A DNA stretch of 64,000 nucleotides from the NCBI GenBank assembly GCA_963971405.1, contig OZ020484.1:37284770-37348769 (forward strand), written 5' to 3'. Shown in pieces: positions 22,823-34,863 of the stretch (position 1 is its first letter; the number at the start of each line of letters is the position of its first letter). A program made the position numbers and the translations under genes. The notes under the pieces are model-generated. The model was given only the letters and a program-made list of their open reading frames with translations. It was not told the origin of the DNA and did not search any database. Origin of the DNA: Psococerastis gibbosa. Its lineage: Eukaryota > Arthropoda > Insecta > Psocodea > Psocidae.

Positions 22823-22990
22823 ACTTAGTATGTCCTCTTAAGAAATATTTGGAGACTTTCCTGGCAGTAGCATACACACTCGTATTGCATTATTTTTCGA
22901 TTTCCATCGATCATGCCTAATCAGGCTAATAAAACCGAAAATAATTAAACTAAAACTAATGCATTCTTTGGTCGAATTCTCAAAACTGGC

Positions 22991-25900
22991 TTACAGATCA
23001 TCCATGGATTCTATTGGCATGAGATGATGGGGCGGCATGCTGCCAATGTCTGGCACATCCAGTTTATCTGCAGTGACAGATGGATTTACAAGTTTACCCT
23101 CGAAGATAATGGATCCCGTTTGCTCATCTTCTATGTAAAATAAGAATGGATGCGACGCGTTGAACTCAATCTCAGGGATTCCCAGCTTATGCACCAATTC
23201 CATTTCTGAAATGTAAATATTTGTTTCGGTGAGTTTCTATATGACGTCAAATTGTAGAGTTGCGTCATGGTAAAATATTTAAGTTGTAAATAGCCGTGAG
23301 CGTTGCCAGCAGCCCGATCATGGCGACTTGGGATTATTATAATACCGGGGTTTATTCAATTGTTTCAAATAAATGAGTGCAAATTCAAATTGATAAATTA
23401 ATATTTTTGGTGAGTTTTTAATATTTAAAAATTCTACTTCCACATTTAAATGTTAATTAGTATTTCTTTCAATTATAAAACAATGCAACCATTCTCTTGT
23501 ATTCCATTAATTTATTAATTTGAATTTCCCGCGCATATTTTATCACCGTTACGGGACACCATACAACTGCGGTATTAGAAAATAAACCCCGGTATTATAA
23601 TAATCCCCAATCGCCATGATCGGGCTGTAGCTGTATAGACAAGGTGTGGCTGTGGACCTCTCCCCCCCCCCCCCCACTCGGTGTAGATTCGCCTAGAGTC
23701 TTGATTTTGCTTGAGCTTTACAATGAGCATACCTAAATTTTGTTACATTATAATCATCGTATCTAATTATATCCTGGAAGCTTGAAGAATAATAAATACA
23801 TATAGGCATGCACATGGACGGATACAGGGGGGGGGCCAGGGGGTAGCTGCTTCCCCCTCCCCACAAATATATATATAATACTTACCAGTAGCAGCAGCGG
23901 CGATGGTGCCTGTTTCAGTGACATGAATTGAAGCTTTCTGAATTATATTAGAAACAGTTGGATTCTTTTCCCCCTTATAACCGACAATTCCATGGAAATC
24001 GTCACTATTAGAAAATATTGACTCCAACCCCATCTAGAAATAATATTATTTTTAAAGATTTCTCCACTCCATACTGTAGTTATAGTATAACAAAAAGAAA
24101 ACTGCATAATACTGCAGCTTGAAATTAGCTAGCCTACTCCATGCAATACAACGGAAAACAATGTACACTAGCACCCAATGTAGTAAAGACACTCATAGCC
24201 TATAATAATTGAACTAATGACTTCTAAACCACTCGACAGATTTTCAAAGCAGTGGTACGTAGGGCTTAGACTATGGACGGATACAGGGGGGACAGGGGAA
24301 GTAGCTTCACCCAAACTTTAGCAAATCTATTTGAAGTTAATTTATTATACTCTAACTTAATCGGTACTACATATTATGTTTGTTCTATTTTTACCCATTC
24401 TACCCCCCCCCCCCTAAAAATGGGCTGGATCCGTTCCTGGTTTAGACTCTACCGTATTGTAGGCTTGAGCCTACTTCTTGAAAACAACTTACATCTGAGA
24501 GAACTTTCTTCAAATTCATGACGAAATCAAAATGGAACACCGGCAAGATGACTTCAACCGAAGTTTCTTCCAATAGGTGGGTAAGTCGTCGCAAATGGAA
24601 TGGGCTGATTTTGCTCAAAAGTTGGTTCAGTCCATCGGCCCTACGTGGCAACACTATATACATGGAAAATTTATTGCCCTGAAATACGAGTAATATATAG
24701 AGGAACATTAAATAGAAGTACAAATATAACGTGACAAAATTCAATATTGAATTTCTACAATATACACACTACACAGTAGATAAACGACGAAGAAGTGCGA
24801 GATTGGTGTGAAAGTCAGCACACTGCCCTGGCTAGTTAGAGAAGCGGTATCGAATTCCGATTTCTTTCAATTGTTCTCTTGTTTATCTTTCTTTCTTTCT
24901 TTAATTTGATCCCTGTATAGTGCAATATCTTGCTTTCTTATATACAGTATATCATAATTATATATATCATAATTATATATACTCATAATATCTTACATGT
25001 AGGATACGGTGGCCGGTAGGTTCTCTACTACTTTACGTCAATAGGTATATGATACATTCATCCAACTATTTAAATTAGGTAACGGCAAAGGCTTTCTCGG
25101 CCGGATTCTACTGGTTTTTTATCTTATTTATATTAGAGTTCATTATGGGCTATAGGTCTACTACTGTAGAAGTATTGGGTATAAGGAGAGGTAGAGGAAA
25201 AATGTGTGAAAGATTAGCACTCGCAATTTTTAACCTTGTATGGGAGACGTAGAAGCCTTGCATCGAGATCCTGGGACTCAGAAATATAATAAAGGCCAGT
25301 TTTGGTCATGTACCGTACAGGCAACGGTCCGTCGGGAGTTAAGAAATTTCCGTTGAAACTGTCTTTCTCGGGGAAAGGTTGTCTCCATTTTCCCTGGAAG
25401 TATACAGCATTCACCAGGACCATTGATGTTTCTCGCAAAGCCTCCACTGAAAGAAGGATTAAAAATAAAACTTCGAAATTGATGCACTTGCAGCACACAT
25501 AGGCTCAGTCTACGGTACCCATGCCATCAAATTAGTACCTACCGCGTAGTCAAAACATTCTTAGAAAATATTGCCGTACCAAGATTTTGACAGCGAGTGC
25601 CAGGGTTCTGGCTGTCAGCCAATCATTATGTTAGCTCTGCCTCCTGCAGGATTTGACCAAGTATCAGATAGACCGCTATCCATATGCTGAACAACCTGTT
25701 CAAACCACCATGCTGGTGGAGCCAACCTCCCCCAGCAATTCTAATCCCACGATGAAAAAGTGCATTCAAGGACATGATGTTGAAGAATCTCTTCTGCCCC
25801 TTATAGGCTATAATGAGGGGAGCACGAAATAAGTAAAAGAATCCGTGACAATCACTACATAGCCTATTTAAAGACCTTATTCACTATACACAATAGTAAT

Positions 25901-28900
25901 TATACTATTAAGGCTAGTGCCGGATTAACCCACTTGGGCACTTGGGCACTTGGGGCACATGCCCACGCCCCCCCCCCAACGAGATTTTTTTATATAATAA
26001 AAATATATGTTTATATAATAAAATAAAAAATTGAAAGTTGATAACAATGTCCAAACAAAGTTTTGAAATTGGCGGGAAATGCGAGGAGAGCGCCAATAGC
26101 ATTTATGAATTTTGGAGGAGTTTGCACCCACGGCCCCCACATTTCTTGGACCCACGACCCCCACAGGGATTAATCCGGCACTGATAGTGTGGCTGTAAGA
26201 TAACTTATTGGACTTTCGACAAGAAAACATTTCATAATATGGGTGGCTGGCTCGTCTGTGCTTCCCTTCTCACATTGGCGCACACGTCATTGTATTAGTA
26301 ATTGGAATATTCAATAATACTATACAATAGCCTAATAGCCCTGCATTATAATTGTTGTGAGGAATGGTCACGCTGCGATGGTAGTGCCCATGGGCTTACC
26401 TGGCTATTCTAGAATGACGTAGCCTAAATAGGATTTAATACCTACTGGAGGAACCGTAACCATTTATAAATTATGCTACTCACCAGAGTAAATACCATGA
26501 CGTAGGCTAACGTCACAGTATTGACCAAATCATGGGGATAATCAAGCCTCACCTGTAGCCTAGGTGCGGGAGCCTCGTGAATCTACAGCCTCTCATTACA
26601 TGGTTCCAGGAATTTTATTGGAATTGCCATTTCAGTTCGGAATGCACAGTAATCCTCTTTTTTTCTTATCAAACTAAGAAAACCTAGCTGCTTTAAGGCT
26701 AAACTCGTGACTTAGAGCTATACAAAGGAAGACGCCTACCGTGGAACACATACATACATACCCACTGATGATTTCGACCGCAGAGTTAGACGAAACGTTA
26801 GGAACTACCGGTACTCTACAAGATCGACCATGGCCCATTAACCCTCGGAAATTCCTGTTCCATCTGACTAACTGTATATTAGATCAAATTTCCGCGTTGA
26901 ATCCCACATTATGCCAGATTTTGGATAGGCTGTGTAATAATTGCTTTAATTGCTAAGCTACTTAAATATATTGTATATATTTGATGTATATGTATGTTTA
27001 TGGATTTTCATTAGTGTAGCCTAATAGCAGGGCTGTAGCCTGGGGGCAGGGAAGCTCAGCCCCCCCAAACGTTCTGCCGCCCCCCCCCCCCCCAAGAATG
27101 GCATAACTATTTTACAGAAATAATTAGATTACTCGTGACTTCGTGGTATTTCATTTTAATAAACAAAAAATAACAAAAACTTAGAATTTTAGAAAAACTT
27201 GTTATAACAACCCGAATTTGTAAAACGATTATTTGGGTTTTACTAATTCGGGTTGTTATAACATGTTTTCTTAAACTCTAAGTTTTCGTTATTTTTTTGT
27301 TTATTAATAACTATTTTTTCAGTAATATAAATTCAAAAAATAGCCATAATTAGCCTATTTCAAAAAAATCGTTTTGTGAAATTTGAAACTCCCGTTATAG
27401 GTAGGTACTTAATTTTTGTTGTTTTTGGAGTATAACTTAGATCTGATTATGACAACCCAATTTTTATGCATCCAATTTTGGGTGGGGAGGGGAGTTTAAT
27501 CTCATATTTTATATCATCCATGTACAGCAGAAATTTCCAGCTATTTTTTCATGACTGTGACGTGAACTTACCGTTAGCGATGATATTTTTTATATGTCCG
27601 TGAGTGATTGTTTTTACCCACTCATTAATTTTTGCGGCCGTGGATGACGCAGAGTGAAAATTAATTTTTTCTATGAAAGTGCCGTAGTATAGGGATAGTA
27701 CTCTCTTATACCAATTTCTTGAGTGCAGTCTCTTGTCAATGTAAATACGGTTTCCGATTTCCATGTCAAAGTGAGGATTTGGAGCCTATATAAGGAAATA
27801 AACATTATTCTCCTCGTACCTAGATTATTTTTTTTACTTTTAATTTGTAACTGCTATTAGACTATGCCCGAGTTTGGCCACTTTACCACAAAATTGTGAT
27901 GAGTCAATAGAATCTATCAATCTATACCTAGGTATAAGGTACCTACTCAAAATGTTCCAGCTTCCAAAATCATTTTAAATTGAGAACCTAGCAGTACCCA
28001 GGCGCGGATCTACGGGGGGGGGGCTAAGGGGGCTATAGCCCCCCCCCCCCCCATTAGGGTCCTCAAAATGCGTAAAACCCCACTATTTCTGTCCTATTTT
28101 TCACAAATATTTCTCCCGGGGGAGACCCCCGGGCCCCCCTTGTGCTCGATTGTATTAATTACCCATCGTATAGCACCCTTATTGCTCTAAAAAAGCGTAA
28201 AACCCCGATATTTCTGCCCTATTTTTCAAGAAAAATTCGAAATTTAATCTTAGCCCCCTCCTTGGTCTCATTCTAGATCCGCGCCTGGCAGTACCTATTT
28301 AATCTTATTATACTGTTAACTGTATATTAATTATATTTAAGGTTTGAGGCTCATGTAGAAGAGGATCTTCTTTTGCGATACCTGGTGATTACCTTCAAAA
28401 ACGTTTTAGCCTACCTGTAGAGTTTGAAGAGTGGCACTGTTTTGAGCTCTTGTGACAGTTTTGGTAGTTCTGATTTGCAGTGCTTTCTCTAGATCTCTAG
28501 CTACCTGCCCCGTTGCCGACTCGTACAGCATTGCTAACAGAAATTTAACACTAATAGGTGATGCTATCACATTGCCAGGTACTCGCTCGTCTAAAACCTG
28601 TAAAGCAATATAACCCGTAAGCTTAAGTTCTACAGTTGGGACATGCGCTCCCGCAAAAAATATTTTTCAGGATTTTGGGTGGAACCTGCCAACACGTCTT
28701 CGACCAGTCAGTATAAAGGACGTGCGGCCCACCAGGAATTCAAAAAATATTTTTGGCGGGTGTGAATGTCTCTCCTATCTAGAACTCTAGCCTCGCCGCC
28801 TGCACCATACCTTTTAGCCTCAGTAGTAGTTTAATTTTAGCTGTGAATTTTTATTATAGCCTACAATCTATTTTAGCATGCGTGCCAACGTGCCAAATAA

Positions 28901-29647
28901 TAGGCCGATTATAATGGTCATATCATATATGTCATGTCATAAATATCTAATCATTCTACTAGTGGATATGGATACACAGTACGGTAATTAAAGCACCCAG
29001 ACCAAAGTAATGAGCATACGGTAGGCCTAGGTACCTACCCTACAGTCTTAAAGGTTCTATATCAATGTAAAATCCTTATAGGCTATAGCTTATAAGTGAC
29101 AGGAAGTATATTTACAGGGGGTTGGTTTATAGGCCATATAAGGCTATGCAATTGTATTGTAACACATTTTATCGATTCGATTGCATCCCGAAGGTACGAT
29201 ATCGAGCCTATGTTATTTCTTTAATGTTAATTGCTTCCTTCAAGCGTTGCCACCGCGCAATTGTCGTCGACGTGTGCTATAAATTTACCTATCTCGAGTA
29301 ACTAAACAGTTATGTTCCTATAAAGGGAATGTAAGTACTGTATATACTACAACGTATAATAGGCCTATATAGCCTACTGATCCTATCCAGTAGATGTCAG
29401 AAAATCAGTCTTAATTATTAGTTAGGTATTAACTATACGATTGAATGGTTCATTACTACAACCGCTATATATATAGCCTAGAACTTACAGAACAAAGCGT
29501 CCAATCGAACTTGTCTTTTCGATCCCCCAGGAAGGGTATGAAGTCGTCATCATCACCAAAGCTTTCGTCTTCGATTTCTAATCTGTTGGCACCATGCGTA
29601 AAGACCAATAGGTTAGCAACCAATACCACCCAGCAGCACGTATTCAT
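22991..29647 (-). CDS. Serpin B, secreted serine protease inhibitor, predicted P1 Lys
   Basis: Seven coding exons with consistent phases: 29647-29489, 28597-28415, 27785-27572, 25446-25235, 24678-24493, 24033-23886 and 23205-22991, giving 438 residues. The first starts three bases inside an acceptor, so an untranslated exon lies upstream. Residues 1-19 are a signal peptide (CCWVVLVANLLVF core). An acidic stretch (GDDDDF) precedes FDWTLC of helix A. NVIASPISVKFLLAML, LVNAVYFQGKW, LRLPYK and KFSMYIVLP are serpin landmarks. The hinge TETGTIAAAAT is inhibitor-like. Counting gives P1-P1' = Lys374-Leu375 with Phe382 at P8', suggesting a trypsin-like target. The fold ends at FEGKLVNP (residue 409), followed by a 29-residue tail. 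Four intron positions match serpin A exactly in phase; serpin A lacks two further ones. A tandem paralogue of serpin A. Confidence 0.9.
23310..23627. mobile_element. Foldback MITE in the reactive-loop intron of serpin B
   Basis: The ends CAGCCCGATCATGGCGA and TCGCCATGATCGGGCTG are perfectly inverted and continue into TATTATAATACCGGGGTTTATT arms. A related pair of ends bounds 59119-59830. It starts 105 bp past the acceptor of the last exon, inside the intron that splits the reactive-centre loop. Confidence 0.75.
25917..26190. mobile_element. hAT-like MITE, relative of the 6681-7508 element
   Basis: The left end TAGTGCCGGATTAACCC and the right end GGATTAATCCGGCACTG match the termini of 6681-7508, with an internal CCACGGCCCCCACAT..CTTG block also shared. 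No clean duplication was found. It lies in serpin B intron 3. Confidence 0.65.
27170..27310. repeat. Palindrome around ACCCGAATT
   Basis: Two arms, each carrying TTGTTATAACAACCCGAATT or its inverse and an AACAAAAACTTAGA-type block, flank a loop of about 25 bp. C-rich sequence at 27060-27095 suggests it is part of a larger MITE. It lies in serpin B intron 2/3 flanking sequence, downstream of exon 3. Confidence 0.55.
27999..28287. mobile_element. hAT-like MITE with perfect 8-bp target duplication
   Basis: 289 bp bounded by perfect 14-bp inverted ends (CAGGCGCGGATCTA) and flanked by GCAGTACC at 27991-27998 and 28288-28295. The 8-bp duplication and the CAG..CTG ends fit the hAT superfamily. Inside are two modules of the AAAATGCGTAAAACCCC type with a CCCCCGGG palindrome. 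It lies in serpin B intron 2. Confidence 0.88.
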
Positions 29648-31064
29648 ATTCTGAAAACAAATAGGCTGATATAAGCTAGATCAATGTAATAGAGCAGAAA
29701 TAGGCTACAGCCGCGTCCGTATACTGTCACTAACGCAAAGCCGTGATGCAAAGCTTTCGATAGGTGTCTATAGAGACACAGTCATAAAACTTAAAACCAT
29801 GACTGTCTTGTCCTTCTCGGTGGTTCGCCATATAGCCGTGAAGGGAAGGCTAATTACTCCCCTGTCTTACTGATCAAATATTCGAAAAATGTCGATGATG
29901 TGGTGGACAAAATGCATCCCCCCCCCCTCCCCCAAGAAATATTTCTGCCCTTGCGGCAATGCACCACCTAACTTCGTTCAGTCACAGGCTTCCATGCGAA
30001 CATGTAAACTGATAAACGCTTCTCGCCTGGATAGCTTTTATTGCCTAAGAAGATGGAAAATTATTAGGTGACGTGACCAAAAAGAGAGCTTACCTACCAG
30101 TTATGATCTAAGCTGACAAAGCTCTAGTCAAGGCAATAAGCCAGCAAGAACAATACGGTAATAACAAATTGAACAATATTAGAGATTAGCTAGCATGCAT
30201 CTACTGGCACACGTTATCACTAGACCGCAGAGTCCCCACCGCAAACTTCTCATTTCTACTCACACGTAGCCTCCATCAATAACAGAGGGAGAGAGTGGGA
30301 ACCACACGCTGGTTTGCATCTTAATTATTATTTAGATTTGGGCAAGGCTATAGGGCCTACTCGTACCTACTTACTATATACGCACAACTGTCCATCACAC
30401 CTACCTATAGGATCTACATGCCTACATCCCTATCCGGCGATCCATTGGCAGGGTATTTGTCAGAGGAGGACCCGATCAGAAGTGGGTGGCATACTGTACA
30501 ATTACAAAATGTGGTCTACTGGGGGGGGGGGGGCTATGAGCTTCCGCCATAATGCATGCCATAATGGAGTCGCCCGCTACTGTATCAGCACCACGTGCTA
30601 ATGATTCAATGACTCCACTTTTCCAGATATAAACCTTCCCGCACAAATTTAAATTTATAATAATTAAATATTCTTCCCATCTACAGATACATATATATAC
30701 ATATATATACTTTATATACACATATAAAAAGATTATAATTAAAAAAGAAATTGGGTAAGGATAGGTAGGTATAATACCAAACTAGCAGCAAATTAAACTT
30801 TGATAGGCCTACAGTTTTATTTTATTTTTAGATGTTTAGGCTAGCCTAGTCCGTTGAGAAACTTGGTCCACCTAATTGGACCACCGCATGAAGCCCCTCC
30901 AACTCCCCAAGATAGGCTATGCGAGTAGTAATATATTATACTCGTTTGTACTCTCAATTCTGCACTAATATGATTATGCAACTATGTAAAGGGGACCCAT
31001 TTGATATTGCAATTTGCAGCAGCTGCATCATTTTTGTAAATTAATTAAGCTGTAGCCACTAGCC

Positions 31065-31365
31065 AGGCGTGTTGGATGGGCATCCGGAGCTCAGTCACTC
31101 AACGATTACGCGGTAGTTTCCTCGTGTAAGTGGGTGGTACTCGCCATAAGCCTAATACAGTCAAAAGCGAGCTATTTATATTGCAAGTTAAGTGCGCAAA
31201 ATTAACTGCGCCTGTTGCATTGTTCATCTGCCGCTAAATTTATTTTCTTTTTTATGTTGAAAACCTACACTTAACTTATACTTAACATGTAATATAAAAT
31301 ATTAATATTCACCCATCGCGGGGTTGCCAGATTTCCCCCTACGTTCCACCTATCGGCAAAACATA
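31065..31365 (-). mobile_element. Retroposon copy, no visible poly(A) tail
   Basis: The reverse complement matches 1262-1600 at GCCGATAG, ACGTAG, the CTGGCA block, CTTTTGACTGTA and ACACGAGGAAACTACCGC followed by AATCGTTGAGTGAC. It is diverged, has small insertions, and lacks the long A tail of the other copy, so it is older. Confidence 0.62.
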
Positions 31366-31446
31366 GCCCAATCAGTTATATGCGGAGAGCATCAGAGAAC
31401 TACTTTGCTGTATTCCTTTTCTTAAAGTTGCACAAAATAACTCATT

Positions 31447-31755
31447 GGCCCTGATTACACACTGGAATATTTATTCGAACGAAGAAATATTCGGGTCGCA
31501 TAAATTTTCAGATTCCCTCATATTACAAGCTCCAATATGTTAATGTCTCTATAGCTACTGTAGCGACATTAGCTATTACAGTAAGTTATAATCGGTGTTG
31601 CTGTAGAACAACAGAATAGACAGCGAAATTAAAGAACAATATGGGTAAGCAATTCTGGTATTGTAGTGTGTAATATTTATGCGACCCTAATAGTTCTTCG
31701 GTCTAATAAATACTGTAATTGGGTCGAATAAATATTCGAGTGTGTAATCAGGGCC
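31447..31755. mobile_element. Foldback element with GGCCCTGATTACACAC ends
   Basis: The left end GGCCCTGATTACACACTGG and the right end GTGTGTAATCAGGGCC are inverted, with mirrored TATTTATTCGA inner blocks. A degenerate relative lies at about 58450-58560 (TAATCACGGCC). It sits in a sequence related to 53546-54149, giving a nested arrangement. Confidence 0.65.
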
Positions 31756-32730
31756 GTTCCAATTTTTCTTCGACCCATATTTATTGGATCGAATATTGGG
31801 CCAATATTCAAGTGTGCAATATGGGGGATTGGGCTATTCTTTTTTCATGGAATATTCAAGGCTACTTGATCCGAGCCTACTGTACATTATTATAAACTGT
31901 TTTACTATAAGCTTAGACTTAGAAGTTGCCAAGGAAATGTTAGTTCATAGTTCCTCCTTTTCATACGTTCAGTAAACGTAGCATGATGCAGCCAATTCCT
32001 TGTCCATACCTGTATTATGCTTTTGCGTGATGAAATGAGAATTTCAGGGTTTACACCTAATGAAAAGCCAGAAACTACGATAAGCTAACGAATTTTATTT
32101 TTAATTTTATTTAGAAATATTGCAAAAATGTATTTAACAAAGCATAAAGTACAATATGGTACCGGTATACCTAGATACAAGTATTATACAAGTAATACAA
32201 GTATTGTACGAACGTTACTTAGGCTCAATTCTTCCAAACTAGACTTCAAAAATTGAAATATTTTTTAAATTCATTTAGGCCTAGAATAGCCGGTAGTGGG
32301 TTTTAACGAGGGCTTCTGTGAATGAAACATTTTGAAATTCTTGATATGCCATATGGCAAGTACATTAATATTAAGGTATAGTAGGTACTGAAAAATGGTC
32401 TGTATTTTCATATTAGATAGATACTGTACTAGTTATGAAAAATAAATATGTACGGGTAGTAAAATTAGAAAATACTGTAGACTTATTACCTCCATGACGA
32501 TCGCGTATCTATTGTCTACGGATATGTTTTCAGCAAAATGTACCGCACCTACAAAAGGTAAAGTTGTAGACCCGTCATAGAGAAATCGAAAACCTTTAAT
32601 ACAGTCAGCTATGTGGGAAAAAGTAAGTAGATACCGTAGATTTATAAAATATAAAATGTTTGGTAGTCATTCAAAAATGTCCATCATAATTGCGCACTTA
32701 AAAAAAACTTCTAATAATAGTACCCACTAG

Positions 32731-32752
32731 TACCGTACCGTACCGTACCGTA
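32731..32752 (+). repeat. (TACCG)n microsatellite
   Basis: Four perfect TACCG units followed by TA. Single GTACGGTACC-like words are scattered through the window, but this is the only pure array seen. Confidence 0.9.
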
Positions 32753-33282
32753 TTACTACATACGATATTTTCTTTGTCAAATTAACATAAAATTGAACGT
32801 CCTCTATGTTATTATGAAATATACGGAACTTGAATAGAACATCTGATGAATCAATTGTAAAAAAGACAGTGGCAGAGAATGAGTTACAATATAGCCTGCA
32901 TTCTATTTCCTGCTATAGAACTTGAATGTTATTTTCGTCTCCTAGACACTGTGCCTCCAACGTTCATTCATTTGGTATACGTTCTCTTTTAAGATTCATC
33001 AACAAGAGCAAATTATGACGGCACTGCCTTCCTTTCACAGTTTACGTTCTATTGTATTTTAAATACTGCAATAAGCTCGTCTTAAAGTACATAATACACA
33101 GGCAAGAGTTATTATTTAAAAATAGATTGCATTGCCATGATCAAAGGACACGTTTAAAAAAATAAAGTAACACAAAAATCAAGCAATTAAAATAAAGCGT
33201 ATAAAGTCAATAATCTTAACATTAATATTTTGTCAAAAGGAATGGATATAAGTTAGATGCGCATCACGAAATATCACAGCTC

Positions 33283-33468
33283 TTAAATGTTGACACAGCG
33301 TAAATGTTTGGAAGGAACGCGACTTGAAAACTGCGATGTGCTGGCAACAGGTGCTGCGGCCACTCCATCCGGCTGAGCCATTTGTGCCACCTGCGGCAGT
33401 GCCTCAAGCGGCTCTTTCTTGGAAGGCTCTCCCATTAATGTTTTAAGGCACATCTTCCTCTCACTAAC
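33283..33468 (-). CDS. Possible alternative last exon of the ChaC gene
   Basis: After a strong acceptor (ttttcag ending at 33469) a phase-0 frame runs 61 codons to a TAA at 33283, starting VSERKMCLKTLMGEP and ending KHLRCVNI. It lies 1.4 kb downstream of the ChaC stop on the same strand. A GTTAGT donor-like site sits inside ChaC exon 4 at 34926, directly after the codon for Gly in LVLEG and also in phase 0. Joining them would replace the last 20 residues of the short form with 61 others, giving 302 residues. Alternatively it is the last exon of a separate gene. No domain is visible; the segment is rich in Pro, Ala, Val and Ser. Confidence 0.5.
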   Translation of the reverse strand, partial: VSERKMCLKTLMGEPSKKEPLEALPQVAQMAQPDGVAAAPVASTSQFSSRVPSKHLRCVNI

Positions 33469-33841
33469 CTGAAAATTAAAGTAGGCAGGTAGTGATAAAA
33501 CCGGATAGGTAGTAGATTGGATAGGCAGTGGATTGATAATTCACTATAAATGCATAATTTATTAGCGTTGTAAACGACTTTTATGTATGAAACTTTCTAC
33601 AAAAACTATCTACTATACACTGGGCAGTGGGGTTCTTCCTGACACTTCTTTTTTCTTACAGGAAGAGTTATATTTGACATTAAATTGACTTAGGTCGAAG
33701 AAGCAACAAGTTGTTAAAAATGGATAATTTAACGCTTTACGCAATTAGATTCCGTGAGATACGATATTTGTGTAGCTGTGCTAACCTGCATAAAGATATA
33801 CATATGTAAATCGTTTCCATGAGCATCAAATAGATAATCAA

Positions 33842-33890
33842 GTCTATGCCTCGGAAAGGCGTAGAACGTGGATTCGAGTCCCGCATTGTC
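33842..33890 (+). repeat. SINE-1 (tRNA-derived) fragment
   Basis: A short piece with CCTCGGAAAGGCGTAGA and box B GATTCGAGTCCCGC, matching the anticodon-to-T-arm part of the other SINE-1 heads. The 5' part is missing or too diverged to see. Confidence 0.55.
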
Positions 33891-34099
33891 CAGATTTTTT
33901 AGCATAGTTACAATTCCACTAGATGGCAGCAACTATTCTCAGACTGGCGGTCGCAACTAGAGTCCATTTAATTTATTGGGCTTTCTTCGAACGCACCCGA
34001 AAAATAACTAAATTAATGTACCTCCCCAGATTGTCCTTTGTTGTTTTAATCTTAGAAATGTGTTCGAGTTTAGGAAGCATACACCTCACCAGTCTCATA

Positions 34100-34190
34100 G
34101 GCGGATCTATTGGGGGGGGGGGGGGGGGTCTCATTCTTTCCTGGCCAAAAATTTGGGGGGGGAGGGATTCTCCTAGATCCACCCTTGTCA
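34100..34190. mobile_element. Short hAT-like MITE with an 18-G run
   Basis: GGCGGATCTA on the left and TAGATCCACC on the right are inverted and resemble the ends of the 27999-28287 element. Between them is a long G run (about 34111-34128) and a second one near 34154. No target duplication was resolved. Confidence 0.5.
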
Positions 34191-34863
34191 AGTCTGAAAC
34201 ACCAGGAGGAGCTGCCACCCACGTTCGCGGTCATGGTCATGGTCGCGAATCGGGACCAGCCCCGATCCCGAAAGAAAACATTTATTAATTTAAGGTCATA
34301 TTGGAAACAAATCGCTAAGTGCCCCCAGAAACTGTAGTTCAAGTGACGAAAATATACTTTCGACTTTCGTGATTTCGTCATTGTTTATTAGTAAAAGTCT
34401 CTCAATCTAATCTAAACTAATCATTGCTTTTTGATCATGGTTAGACTTCCGGTAAAATAATAATCTCACCAAGACTAGCCGCAGCCCGCAGAGCGTCCAT
34501 AATTTATGGTGAATATAAGGCCGGTGCAGGTCTTTCCCACTGAGGGTCTTCACTTCTCTTTATTGACGCAAAATTGCAGTTGCTCTATTCTGGGATACCT
34601 ATTTTATTTCCTCCAATATCAATATCAATTTCCTTGTAGTATACAGCAGACAACAGTACTACTATTGTAATTGTTTGTAAACCAAAGACTAGGACGAGAT
34701 TAGGACATTTTGTAACTACACACAACACACTAGCCGCAAGAGGGGAAAACCCGTAAAGCGCTTGTTAGTTATAAAATCCCTTTGGGAGAACTGGATAACT
34801 GTGTCGACTAACTCTGCTTAACGCATCAACGCTTTAATTATGGTCCCAGTAGTCCGCCCCAGA

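Larger units (their letters stand above)
29660..33280. other. Intergenic region between serpin B and the ChaC locus
   Basis: No exon is supported. It contains an inverted retroposon copy (31065-31365), a foldback (31447-31755) and a TACCG microsatellite (32731-32752). AT-rich unassigned DNA with long G runs near 30520 fills the rest. The serpin B promoter and untranslated first exon presumably lie in the first part but cannot be placed. Confidence 0.45.
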
